24,162 bases of DNA from Phycisphaerae bacterium (GCA_016935885.1 JAFGQA010000146.1:1-24162), one strand, 5' to 3'. Shown: positions 15,581 to 23,953, counted from the first letter of the stretch. The notes: a model not told the origin generated them from the sequence alone. Made by a program: numbers and translations.

Positions 15581-15922
15581 TCACCCCGATCCCGTGACAG
15601 TCAGGTCGGAGCCGTTGGATTGGGCATAGAAGTAGGTGGAGAACGCCGGCTCGGAGGTCGTCCCTTCGTTCAAGTAGACGCGGACGCGGACAAGAGTCGT
15701 CCCATCGCCTTGCCCGACGACGAGGTCCTTGAGGTCGTCGCCGTTCCAGTAAACGAAGGACGGCACGGAGTAGCCGGGAACGTCGATGTTGACGCCGCCG
15801 GCTTGTACGAACTCCTGCGGCCCGAGGGCGAGCTCGCCCTCGGCTTGAGCTGGCGTGAATAACACGAATGCCGGCACGACGATGCCGGCGCACAATTCGA
15901 CTGCTCTCCTTCTCCAGTGCAT
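15581..15922 (-). CDS. N-terminal fragment of secreted FG-GAP repeat protein
   Basis: I place the start at ATG 15922-15920 because AAGGAGGA (15931-15938 on the complement) lies 8 nt upstream; the frame is open 12 codons further. The product begins with a signal peptide (MHWRRRAVEL, then a hydrophobic core ending LFTPAQA, cleavage near residue 27). One FG-GAP-type repeat follows (YWNGDDLKDLVVGQGDG), and the frame stops at TGA after LTVTGSG at codon 114. Reading continues in frame beyond the stop with four more repeats and a dockerin, so this is either a truncated gene, a sequence error or a recoded codon. On its own, one propeller blade is unlikely to fold. Confidence 0.75.
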   Translation of the reverse strand: MHWRRRAVELCAGIVVPAFVLFTPAQAEGELALGPQEFVQAGGVNIDVPGYSVPSFVYWNGDDLKDLVVGQGDGTTLVRVRVYLNEGTTSEPAFSTYFYAQSNGSDLTVTGSG

Positions 15923-16580
15923 TGGGCTAATCCTCCTTCCCCTCATGGGGGCGAACACGCCTTCCAGCGCCTTGGGTAGATTTCTTACAATGAGAATCCC
16001 TTCCTCAGATCAGTGGATTCTAATCTCCTCTTTGGGGTCCTGTCAAGATGCAGAGTCGCGCTGGGCCGGAATTCATTCTCGGTACCTGGGCCGGTTCTGC
16101 TAGTGTCTGAACGGTGCAGGTGTCAACTGCTCGAGCATGACATAGTCCCGTTCAGCGTTATGGGAATGTAGCATCGGGGCTTATCCCCGGCGCATCCTGG
16201 CACGGCGTTCCGGCGTCGTCACCGACAAGGGATGACGCTACAGAGCGTTACGTCCGCCACGGCCGACAACATGAGCAATCCGGCCCATCCTCATTCGTCA
16301 TGTCTGCCAGCGAACAACGCCGCTGCGCTGTGGTATCCAAGCCTTGACCTGACGTCACTGAAGCCCGGCCTCTCGACGGGGGAGAGTGTGTCTTGCGCCC
16401 GGCCGGCAGACATGGGGCACAACACGCTCACCGACCACCACGACACGATGCGCTCGACTCGGGACGTACGAATAAGAGCGGTGACGGCAATACGGTTCAG
16501 TCAAGGCGTATGAACCGGGCCTCTCATCGAGAAGAGAGGCGTTGTGGAGAAGAAGACCCTATCGCAAAGGAGGCTTGATT
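15923..16580. other. Intergenic region with inverted repeats, no confident gene
   Basis: It contains an inverted pair AGAATCC/GGATTCT (15991-16018), CTGAACGG/CCGTTCAG separated by 33 nt (16107-16155), a small stem CGGGG-CTTAT-CCCCG (16175-16189) and the hairpin at 16519-16540. A 93-codon open frame (16232-16513) has no recognisable family or good start and is not called. Confidence 0.5.
16519..16540 (+). promoter_or_regulatory. Hairpin in the leader of a possible small ORF
   Basis: GCCTCTC and GAGAGGC form a perfect 7-bp stem with the 8-nt loop ATCGAGAA, about 25 nt before the AAAGGAGG at 16566. The spacing suits a 5' leader hairpin. No function can be assigned. Confidence 0.4.
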
Positions 16581-16700
16581 ATGCGGACTACGGGCCACGG
16601 TGGGCCTGGATCTGCATTGGGTTTGGCTCTGTCGCCAGATCGCCGCGATGCTCCGAAGGCGCAAAAGCCGCTCGGACAATCAGTTCGGATCCTTAGCTAA
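16581..16700 (+). CDS. Possible 39-residue small ORF with strong ribosome binding site
   Basis: ATG 16581 is preceded by AAAGGAGG (16566-16573) at 7-nt spacing, as good a start signal as any in the window. The product begins MRTTGHGGPGSALGLALSP and ends QSVRILS before TAA (16698-16700). It is basic and Gly-rich, with only a short hydrophobic stretch, and matches no family I know. One reading is that it is the start of a decayed secreted-protein gene whose signal peptide is broken. It could also be a real small peptide. Spurious coding cannot be excluded at this length. Confidence 0.35.
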   Translation: MRTTGHGGPGSALGLALSPDRRDAPKAQKPLGQSVRILS

Positions 16701-16786
16701 TCCGTATTGGGGAATCAACGGGACAGGAGAGCGGGAAGACCAGATATTACCACGGCCTACATCCGAATGACCGGTTCGGAGGGCAC

Positions 16787-16815
16787 TTGTCGAATCGGTC
16801 TCTTGGTCGTAGGTT
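16787..16815 (+). promoter_or_regulatory. Weak candidate promoter for tRNA-Leu
   Basis: TTGTCG (16787-16792) and TAGGTT (16810-16815) are spaced by 17 nt. A start near 16822 would leave about 20 nt before the tRNA. Both boxes match consensus only partly. Confidence 0.28.
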
Positions 16816-16842
16816 TGCCGGGTCGGCGGCCGGTCCACCGCA

Positions 16843-16925
16843 GGGCGAGTGGCGGAATGGCAGACGCTGGGGATTTAAAATCCCCTGTCCGCAAGGACGT
16901 GCGGGTTCGAATCCCGCCTCGCCCA
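16843..16925 (+). tRNA. tRNA-Leu (anticodon UAA)
   Basis: A complete cloverleaf with a long class II variable arm. The acceptor stem is GGGCGAG (16843-16849) with CTCGCCC (16918-16924), followed by discriminator A. The anticodon stem GGGGA/TCCCC holds the loop TTTAAAA, giving UAA. The variable arm is GTCC-GCAA-GGAC, and the T arm is GCGGG-TTCGAAT-CCCGC. The 3' CCA is not encoded. There is no intron and no attached integrase or att duplication in the window. Confidence 0.96.
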
Positions 16926-17511
16926 GCCCTCGTTTGGCGCGATGATTGCCGTCATGGCGCCGTTCCAAAAAAAAGGCCCCCTTCGCATCCTAAATCGAAA
17001 TCCGTCCCGTGTTCCTGCCGATCAAGACTGGCCGATCCTGGGCGACGAGCGCGGCCGTCTGGACAGGCTGGCTCGAAGTGCACCCAGGGCGGAGGTACAC
17101 CGATCACGGTCATGGGGAGCGGTATCTCGTGGTGAGGTCGGCCGCTCCCCGGAGGCGCCCAGGCCTTGTTTACGATAACAGAGGCAAAATCGGTTCCTTT
17201 TTTTGGACGTGTGGGCCTTGACAACAGCACGGCGCTTCGGGTAGTTGTATACGCAAAGGGGAAGTCCAGTAAGAACACTGTCTGCCTGCAGCGAGGCGGG
17301 GAAGAGGTGACGATGAAGGTGTTCAGGCGTCCGTCTATAAGCAGAATCACAACTATTCCTAGCCCCTCCAATCGCAGCACGTGGAGGGTCCGGGAGGCTT
17401 CTTGGGCCTTGCGGGTCCGGGAAGGTGTCAGGCTCCCAAAGTGTCCCCGTTGTGTGTGACGAGCGTAATCGTGGACCGCGTTTCGCGGCCTGTCCTATTC
17501 GAGTTCGGTGG
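16926..17511. other. Intergenic region between tRNA and the giant secreted protein gene
   Basis: About 590 bp without a confident gene. An imperfect stem GGCGC...GCGCC (about 16937-16962) follows the tRNA but has an A-run rather than a T-run. A TTGACA at 17218 has no -10 box at suitable spacing. GGTCCGGGA occurs twice, about 17388 and 17413. A 48-codon frame at 17313-17459 is probably chance. Confidence 0.5.
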
Positions 17512-17519
17512 AAAAGGAG
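17512..17519 (+). promoter_or_regulatory. Ribosome binding site deciding the start of the giant secreted protein
   Basis: AAAAGGAG ends 7 nt before ATG 17527. The frame is open 34 codons further upstream, but only this start has a strong Shine-Dalgarno and is followed at once by a signal peptide. Confidence 0.85.
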
Positions 17520-17526
17520 TAAGAGT

Positions 17527-20500
17527 ATGAGAAAGAGAAAAATGTGGTTGGCGGCAATAGGTGTCGCCACGTGTATTTGTCTGTGTTGGGCGATCACGCC
17601 AGTGATCGCCGATCAGCCCAGCGCAGCCAGCGTCGCGCCGAGTGGGAAGGTATCCACCGAGAAGGCGACGGCTGGCGAGCCGAGGCTGCGGGCGGCACCC
17701 GATACGCAGGCCAAGAGCCCGTTGCTCGGCAAGCCCGTCAAGATCAAGCGGGACCGCAAGGTATTCACGGCCGTCCCGGTGCGGCCCGTCAAGCCCCCAC
17801 CCACCTGGGGCGAGCTACAGACACCGGCCGTTGCGCCACGCGATGGCGGTCCGAGGTCGGGGAACGACACATGCCCGGCCGACAACATCGGCACGCTTGC
17901 GGCAGGTGCTTACCCCGCGGGCACCATCACGGGTAACACCACCGGTATGGTGAGCGATTGGAGCGATCCCGGCTCCGGGAACTTCTGCAATTACTACGGC
18001 GGAGGCGGACCGGACGTCATCATCGAGTTCCAGGTTCCCGCCACCGACTGGTACATCTTCGAGACCTGTGGGCAGACTACCGCCTGGGACACCGCACTCC
18101 AGATTCGGACTGATGGTGCCTGCCCCGGCAACACGTTGGTCGCCTGCAATGGTGACTCCATCACCATGTGCCCGGGTTCGCCTTGGGAATCGGAGCTGCG
18201 TGTCAATCTGGCCACGAGCACGACGTATTTCCTGATCGTGGACGGGTACGACACGACCTCCTATGGTCCCTTCGAGATCCAGTACGGCACCTATGCCCCG
18301 CCCGATGGCCGATGTTGCTACGGCTATCCCGGGACCGAGGCATGCATCGTGAACGACCCGATTGAGTGCGAAGGTCTGGGCGGCATCTGGTACGCCGGCC
18401 TCAATTGCACGGCTCCGTGCGATGGCAAGTGCTGCTGGGATGATGGCAGCGCCTCGCCTGCTTGTGACATGTGGACCGAGCAGCACTGCGACGACGTCGG
18501 CTACTACTGGATTGACGACGAGACCTGTACCTACGATCCCGACGGCTTCGACGGCCCCTGCCCGGCCTACTCCGCCGGCATCAACCCGCAGGCCTCTCAG
18601 TACGTCGTGTACCTCCCGGAAGCGGGCGAAGGCAACATCGGCGACGACTACGTCAGCGTCTGTGACTATGGCGTAGCGCCCGCCTACTACATCTATATCG
18701 GCTGCAGCGTGGCTGGCGGTGAGAGTCGGTACTTCGACTTCTATGACGCGAATTACGAGTATGTCGACGGTTTCGTTGTCACGCCAAGCAACCCCGGCTG
18801 CTGGGTCATGTGGATCAACCTGGAAGGCTGGGGCGGCGTGCTGCCGCCGACCGGATACGTCGTCCAGTACTCGGAAGTGCCGATGAGTGAAGATATTAAT
18901 TGGTACTCAACGCTGATCGCCAATGTCGGGTCAAACGACGGCACGAAGATGATCGTCAACGACGAGTTCATCCCGTTCCTGTCCGAGGAGGATCCGCCGG
19001 CTCCGGACATCATGACCAACGAGTTCTTTGGAGCGAATGGTGACTGCCTGCCGGCGACGCAGTACGCCTGCTGCTACGGTGTCGACGGCAAGACGTGCAC
19101 CGACGAGTACAAGGACGACTGTGACACGCTTACTGGTACCTGGTACTTCGGCAAGAACTGCGGCGTCAACTTCGTCTGTCCGTCCACCTGCAACATCAAG
19201 AACCTCCAGACGTCGACGGGCACCGGGTACTTGAACTGGGAGATGAGCATGCAGCTCAAGATCCTGTTCGATCCGGCAGGTTCCGGCGAGTTGGGTGATC
19301 CGGGGTGCGGGGCAGGCTTTGGCGGCTATCCGTTCCTCGTCGAGAGCATCGAGATCCCGTCCTTCGCGGATGCGGCCGCATTTGGCGAGACCGGAACCGG
19401 CACGCTCACGTTCACTGTTGACATCGAGTGCCCGGCCATCCCGTGGGAACCCTGCTCAGGGCCTGGATATCCAGCGATCTGGACCTCCGCGACTCAGACA
19501 CTCGTAGCGGACGATACGGGCGAGCATTGGTTCAATGTTCCCGCCAACGTCTGCGTCGGCGGTCCGTTCTTTGTCTCGATCCACTGGCTGACCTGGACCG
19601 GCGCGGCCGACAAGGTCCCCAGCGTGCTCTGGGACAGCTACCCGCAGACCTACTGCCGCCAGTACATGGGTTATGACATCGGCGGTGGTGTGTACTCCTG
19701 GACCGACTGGAAGTGCGCCTGGACCGAGAGCGGCGGCGACACCGGTTGGATCGACGTCATCGTACACGGTGAGCCGAGCGACCCGTGCACGCCCGCCAAT
19801 TGCGAGGACGCCGACGGCGTGCGCGCGGTGTATCGAAACACCAGTTGTTCGCCGTACTCCATCTTTGGCCCAGACATGGTCGCCGGCGAGACCTTGATTG
19901 CTGACGACATGACGCTGGCCGGCGTGCGGCGCGAGCTAGAGGGATATACCCTTCGGGTCGGCGCCAGCGGCGGCGGGACCTACACCGTCGATGTCTGGCT
20001 CTACGACGATGTAGACGCTTGTCCGGGCACGGCAATCGCGGGCACGAACTGCACCGTTGCAGGACTGGCCGCCGATGGCTATCTGAACACCGTGGACTGC
20101 TCGACCTTCGCCCCCGGCATCATCCTTCCAAACCGTGTGTGGATGGTCGTGGAGTTTGACAACGACAACGCCGGATGGCTCATCTCGGACGCTGCCGAAC
20201 TGGGCTCCACGGAAGACCGGTTCGCCCTCTGGGACACCACTGTGCCTGGATGGAGCAGTTGCTACTGGTGGTTCGGCGGCGAACCTGTCGCCGGCTTCGA
20301 TGCCACGATCTACTGCAACGCGGGCGTGGACGGTGCCTGCTGCCTGTATGATCCAGCAGCGGACTGCCAGATGATGAACGTCGTCGAGTGCGAAGCGGCC
20401 GGTGGCGACTTCTATCTTGGTGAAGACTGCTCCACATTCTACTGTCCGCCGCGGTCGATGTATGACATCTATCCGTCGGCGGCTGCCGTCAAGGTCGTCG

Positions 20501-22479
20501 TCGGTGGCAATCTCCTCGAAATCGACTTCAACTCGATGTGTCGGCCCTCCACAGCCATCAAGCGGGATGCGCCTCCGTATCCGTTCCAGTATGGTACGTG
20601 GCCGGCGAAGACTGAGATCGACACCGAGATCGTCTCCATGAACCTGGTGGCCGCGGACGGCACCAGCATGGTGCTCAATGTCGACGAGGGCTTCGATTCC
20701 ATCGGTCAGGTCACGTCGTTCGTCGCCACGGGCGACAACCAGAACATCGTGTCTGGTGACAGTTTCTTCGACGTGTACGTCGATATCGACGTGCCGGGCT
20801 ACGGTCGGATGTACAACGCCGATCCCATCAGGGTGGAGGCTTCGCTGCTGGAGCCCAACCTGCTGGCAGAACCGGGAGCTTTGCCGCCGGAGGAGCACTA
20901 CCTGTTCAATTCCACCAGCCCCTGCTACGGGGACATGGGGGCTCACGACGGCAAGGTCAACGGTGAGGACATCCAGGGCTTTGTAGACTGTCTGGTCAAC
21001 GCCGGCTCATGCGATTACGCCGACATGGATTGCAGTGGCACGGTGGACGTCAACGACATCCCCGGCTTCGTCAACGCCCTGTTGGCGTCTCAGTGCAGCT
21101 ACTGCGGCGTCGAACTGCTGTGGCGTGCCGACGACACGCGTGCCGGTGATCTGGTCTACGTGGACCACTACCTCCTGACCGAGATTCCCGGGACCAACGC
21201 GGTCTACGACCAGACCGTGGCGTCCAGTTCTTACATCGCGGCCAGCGACGTGGGCGTGGACCTCATCCGCTACGACGACTTCCCGGTCGTTGCCGAGATC
21301 TGCGACATCCACTGGGTGGGTATGCCGGTTCAGATCGATGCGGATGGTTACATCATCGGCCCGTGCGACGACTGCGGCCCGTTCCAGATCAGGTTCTGGA
21401 ATGACAGCACGTTGGGCGGCGCCCACAGGCCCGGCAAGCCCGCTTGGTGCACCTACGACGTGGATCCCGTTGGCACCTATGTGGCAACGTACTACATGTA
21501 CGGGATCGCCTACAACGCATACTACTACAGCGTTGATCTGGAGCCGTGCTGCACGGCTGGTCCGGCCTGGGTCTCGATCCAGGGCATGGAGGAGACCGGT
21601 CCTCCGGACTGCATCTTCCTGTGGCTCAGCTCCGATGACGGTGACGATCCTCAGGAGTCCTGCGGTGAGAATCCTACGGAAGGCTTGGTCTGCGGCATCG
21701 CGTTCAACCTGAACTTCTGCCTGACCGGGACCATCCTCGCTGACATCACCGGCGGGTGCTGCTTGCCAGAGGGCGTGCCACCGTGCCAGGCGATTACGTC
21801 CCAGGCCTGCTACGACCAGGGAGGCACCTTCCTCGGTGAAGGTGTGGCGTGCTCCGGCACGGCCTGCCTCGGCGCGTGCTGTTCGTACTCGGGCGCCTGC
21901 GATGACACCGTGCTCGAGTCCGAGTGCGCTGCCCTTACCGACAGCTACTGGTGGGGCGTTGGCACGCACTGCACGGATGCGGATGTGTACTGCAGTGGTG
22001 CCTGTTGCCACCGCGACCCGACGGAGGCCACCTTGTGCTTCGTCTGCGACGAGACGCTCACGCAGACCGATTGTCTCACTACGTACGCCGCTTACGAGCC
22101 GAACTGGTCAGGCCCAGCCACGAAGTGCGACGTCCTGGCGCCCGCTCCGTCCGAGCAGTGCACCGAGGACTTCGCCAGCACGGATCTCAGGGCCTGCTGC
22201 GTCCCGTCGGGCATCGGCTGCGATTGGTGCCAGCTTGACACCACTTGCTACGAGTGCGAGGTCGAACTGGGCGGTTCTTGGGATCCGGCCGGCTTCGGTA
22301 ACGTCTGCGTCCTGGGTTCCTGCGCTACGGCTCCTGGCAATGGTGACTGCGGCGCCTGCTGCGACGACGACACCACGACGTGCTCGGAGGCCTATCCGAC
22401 GCAGTTGGACTGCACCAATGCCGGCGGCGAGACGTGGTACGGGCAGGAGCACTGCATCGACAACCCGTGCGGTTACTAA
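17527..22479 (+). CDS. Giant secreted cysteine-rich modular protein with internal dockerin-like pair
   Basis: 1650 residues. A signal peptide (MRKRKMWLAAIGVATCICL, cleavage after PVIA near 28) is followed by a Pro/Lys-rich linker (about 60-105). A beta-sandwich-like domain (about 115-255) resembles bacterial pre-peptidase C-terminal domains (the stretch TTYFLIVDGYDTTSYGPFEI is typical). Nine cysteine modules of about 38-50 residues share the pattern [GRYK]xCC...C...C...GGxW/Fx...C..C. They lie at about 261-298, 300-338, 513-553, 936-973, 1409-1447, 1449-1489, 1491-1545, 1555-1600 and 1609-1648. Two dockerin-like EF-hand repeats lie in the middle (about 1133-1190; DGKVNGEDIQGFVDCL and CSGTVDVNDIPGFVNALL). 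Between them are long beta-rich regions without a recognised family. The module cysteines are probably disulfide-bonded, so this is likely an extracellular adhesive or surface-layer-type protein. No anchor (LPXTG, PEP-CTERM) is visible. Confidence 0.9.
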   Translation: MRKRKMWLAAIGVATCICLCWAITPVIADQPSAASVAPSGKVSTEKATAGEPRLRAAPDTQAKSPLLGKPVKIKRDRKVFTAVPVRPVKPPPTWGELQTPAVAPRDGGPRSGNDTCPADNIGTLAAGAYPAGTITGNTTGMVSDWSDPGSGNFCNYYGGGGPDVIIEFQVPATDWYIFETCGQTTAWDTALQIRTDGACPGNTLVACNGDSITMCPGSPWESELRVNLATSTTYFLIVDGYDTTSYGPFEIQYGTYAPPDGRCCYGYPGTEACIVNDPIECEGLGGIWYAGLNCTAPCDGKCCWDDGSASPACDMWTEQHCDDVGYYWIDDETCTYDPDGFDGPCPAYSAGINPQASQYVVYLPEAGEGNIGDDYVSVCDYGVAPAYYIYIGCSVAGGESRYFDFYDANYEYVDGFVVTPSNPGCWVMWINLEGWGGVLPPTGYVVQYSEVPMSEDINWYSTLIANVGSNDGTKMIVNDEFIPFLSEEDPPAPDIMTNEFFGANGDCLPATQYACCYGVDGKTCTDEYKDDCDTLTGTWYFGKNCGVNFVCPSTCNIKNLQTSTGTGYLNWEMSMQLKILFDPAGSGELGDPGCGAGFGGYPFLVESIEIPSFADAAAFGETGTGTLTFTVDIECPAIPWEPCSGPGYPAIWTSATQTLVADDTGEHWFNVPANVCVGGPFFVSIHWLTWTGAADKVPSVLWDSYPQTYCRQYMGYDIGGGVYSWTDWKCAWTESGGDTGWIDVIVHGEPSDPCTPANCEDADGVRAVYRNTSCSPYSIFGPDMVAGETLIADDMTLAGVRRELEGYTLRVGASGGGTYTVDVWLYDDVDACPGTAIAGTNCTVAGLAADGYLNTVDCSTFAPGIILPNRVWMVVEFDNDNAGWLISDAAELGSTEDRFALWDTTVPGWSSCYWWFGGEPVAGFDATIYCNAGVDGACCLYDPAADCQMMNVVECEAAGGDFYLGEDCSTFYCPPRSMYDIYPSAAAVKVVVGGNLLEIDFNSMCRPSTAIKRDAPPYPFQYGTWPAKTEIDTEIVSMNLVAADGTSMVLNVDEGFDSIGQVTSFVATGDNQNIVSGDSFFDVYVDIDVPGYGRMYNADPIRVEASLLEPNLLAEPGALPPEEHYLFNSTSPCYGDMGAHDGKVNGEDIQGFVDCLVNAGSCDYADMDCSGTVDVNDIPGFVNALLASQCSYCGVELLWRADDTRAGDLVYVDHYLLTEIPGTNAVYDQTVASSSYIAASDVGVDLIRYDDFPVVAEICDIHWVGMPVQIDADGYIIGPCDDCGPFQIRFWNDSTLGGAHRPGKPAWCTYDVDPVGTYVATYYMYGIAYNAYYYSVDLEPCCTAGPAWVSIQGMEETGPPDCIFLWLSSDDGDDPQESCGENPTEGLVCGIAFNLNFCLTGTILADITGGCCLPEGVPPCQAITSQACYDQGGTFLGEGVACSGTACLGACCSYSGACDDTVLESECAALTDSYWWGVGTHCTDADVYCSGACCHRDPTEATLCFVCDETLTQTDCLTTYAAYEPNWSGPATKCDVLAPAPSEQCTEDFASTDLRACCVPSGIGCDWCQLDTTCYECEVELGGSWDPAGFGNVCVLGSCATAPGNGDCGACCDDDTTTCSEAYPTQLDCTNAGGETWYGQEHCIDNPCGY

Positions 22480-22521
22480 TCGTCCGGTTGTTGATTGGGT
22501 AAGTCTGATTTGACTTGATTC

Positions 22522-22565
22522 ACCCGCCCGCCTCGATACTTCGGGGCGGGCGGGTTTCGTTTTCG
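22522..22565 (+). terminator. Rho-independent terminator of the giant secreted protein gene
   Basis: A perfect 11-bp GC-rich stem, ACCCGCCCGCC (22522-22532) and its complement (22545-22555), has a 12-nt loop and is followed by TTTCGTTTTC. It lies 43 nt after the TAA stop. On the other strand there is no U-tract, so it acts mainly on the plus strand. Confidence 0.88.
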
Positions 22566-22603
22566 GAGGTAAGCCAGAAGAATCGCTACGGGCAGGAGTC
22601 GCC

Positions 22604-22690
22604 TTACAGCAGATCGGCCACGAACGCCGTCACGTCGTCCACGTCGAGGACGCCTTCGTCGCGGCATCGAGCATCCGTTCTCGATCCGTA
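22604..22690 (-). pseudogene. Dockerin half-repeat remnant, in frame after the aldo/keto reductase stop
   Basis: Reading on from the TGA at 22693-22691 without a frame change gives 28 codons ending RDEGVLDVDDVTAFVADLL and then TAA (22606-22604). DEGVLDVDDVTAFVADLL matches the second half of the dockerin-like repeats in the other two secreted proteins here (compare GTVDVNDIPGFVNALL). The first repeat is missing. It may be the tail of a lost gene, or the relic of a longer reductase that once carried a dockerin. Confidence 0.5.
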
Positions 22691-23953
22691 TCAGGCCAGC
22701 TTCGCCTCGGCGCGTGAGAGGAGGGAGGCGAAATCGAGCTTGCTGATGCAGGCTGCGGAGGCCGCGGCCAGGTCGGCGTCGTGCCAGTCGCGCTGCTGTG
22801 GTGTCAACGCCGCGTAGGCCCTGCGGGCCTCGTCGCGAGAGCCGTCCATCTCGTAGTAGGACAGGCACCTGGTGATGTCGTTCAAGGCCGCCTTCGTCTT
22901 GCCGGCCCGCCGGCAGCGTCCGTCGCAGCCGTTGCAGAAGGTTCTCGCGACGCGATCGTACAGACCGAGGACGGCACCCATTGTCTTCTTGTCCAGCGGC
23001 TTGAACTTCTTGGCCGCGTCGGTGTTCTCCTTCAGGATGCGCAGGTTCGGCATGTCCGAACAGATGCTGGCGATCCGCTCGTCGCTCCACACGGCGTGCA
23101 ATACCGCCTGCGGCGCGGTAAGACCCATCTTGTCAAAATCGGGCAGGAACTTCGACATGTTGCCCATGGCGGCGCGCATCTCCTTCATGGAGACCAGGCC
23201 GATGCCAGCCTTATGGCACTTGTCCAGGGCCTTGTCGAACCGCTTGTTCTCGCGAACGAGCTGCGGATCGTACGAGAGCATGATCGCATCCACCCAGCCG
23301 CCGGCCGCGGCGTTGTTCAGCAGCGCGATCCGCAGCGGCACACTCGTGTGCGTGCTGAAACCGACGAACCGGACCTTGCCGGACTTCTTGAGCTTGTCCG
23401 CCGCCTTGGCCCACTTCTTGAGCTTCGGCCAGGTGCGATCCCTTTCTCCTCCATCATCTTGGCCGCCGCCACCCGCGCCATGAAAGAAGTACAGGTCAAG
23501 GTAATCCGTCTGTAATGCTTCGAGGCGCTGGTCCACGGCCTTCACCCACTCGTCGGGCGTGTTCGCACCGTGCGTCTTCGTGACGATGAGAAACTCCCTG
23601 CGGCAACCCTTCTTGGCCATCCACTTGCCGACCTGCTTCTCCGATTCTCCACCTGCATACGAGGCGGCCGTGTCGATGTAGCGAATCCCGGCGTCATAAA
23701 CGGCGTTCAGCATCCTCGGGCTCGCCCCGCGACCCGCCCCGAAGTTGAGCATAGAGACACGAACTCCCGTCCGGCCCAGGACGCGGGTGGGCACGAGATC
23801 CTGCTTCTTTGGCTCCTTGTCATCTGTCGGGTCCTTGCCATCGGGCTGAGCCGCCACCGCGGTCGAAGGCAAGCCGGCAACAGCCGCCGCCGTAAGGCCG
23901 GCCTTGACGAAATCCCGTCTGGAGACGTCCGTCTGCTGGTTTCTTCCGATCAT
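22691..23953 (-). CDS. Tat-exported aldo/keto reductase with C-terminal cysteine cluster
   Basis: 420 residues from ATG 23953, chosen because AAGGAG lies 7 nt upstream and the protein then opens with a Tat signal (SRRDFVKAGLTAAAVAGLP, residues 11-29). The frame is open 49 codons further without support. The TIM-barrel aldo/keto reductase domain spans about 55-310, with the catalytic tetrad visible as Asp94 and Tyr99 (YIDTAASY), Lys126 (VTKTHG) and His158 (YFFHGAG). It should reduce or oxidise a sugar or carbonyl substrate with NADP, though export of an NADP enzyme implies pre-folding with its cofactor. After the barrel, C340-x2-C343-x3-C347 and C363 form a reduced version of the ferredoxin-like motif seen in related reductases. 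It has no operon partner. It converges on the giant protein gene. Confidence 0.9.
   Translation of the reverse strand: MIGRNQQTDVSRRDFVKAGLTAAAVAGLPSTAVAAQPDGKDPTDDKEPKKQDLVPTRVLGRTGVRVSMLNFGAGRGASPRMLNAVYDAGIRYIDTAASYAGGESEKQVGKWMAKKGCRREFLIVTKTHGANTPDEWVKAVDQRLEALQTDYLDLYFFHGAGGGGQDDGGERDRTWPKLKKWAKAADKLKKSGKVRFVGFSTHTSVPLRIALLNNAAAGGWVDAIMLSYDPQLVRENKRFDKALDKCHKAGIGLVSMKEMRAAMGNMSKFLPDFDKMGLTAPQAVLHAVWSDERIASICSDMPNLRILKENTDAAKKFKPLDKKTMGAVLGLYDRVARTFCNGCDGRCRRAGKTKAALNDITRCLSYYEMDGSRDEARRAYAALTPQQRDWHDADLAAASAACISKLDFASLLSRAEAKLA

Noticed and set aside
15989..16000. 12-nt match (GAGAATCCCTTC) to the complement of the hairpin at 31-42, upstream of the FG-GAP gene
   Set aside because: The stem partner is not the same and the flanks do not match, so I treat it as coincidence.
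16232..16513. 93-codon plus-strand frame in the gap before the tRNA
   Set aside because: No Shine-Dalgarno, no recognisable family and low-complexity composition. It is crossed by inverted repeats.
16747..16968. 73-codon minus-strand frame (GEAGFEPARPCGQGILNPQRL)
   Set aside because: It is the antisense of the tRNA-Leu gene, a well-known type of spurious protein prediction. The motif is shown in the record only as: GEAGFEPARPC.
17218..17252. Perfect TTGACA followed by GTATAC as a promoter for the giant protein
   Set aside because: The spacing to any TATAAT-like box is 21 nt or more. At 16-18 nt the sequence is GTAGTTG, too weak.
17313..17459. 48-codon frame upstream of the giant protein, with AAGAGG before ATG
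   Set aside because: Arg-rich composition, spacing of only 5 nt, no family and no conservation evidence. Probably chance.
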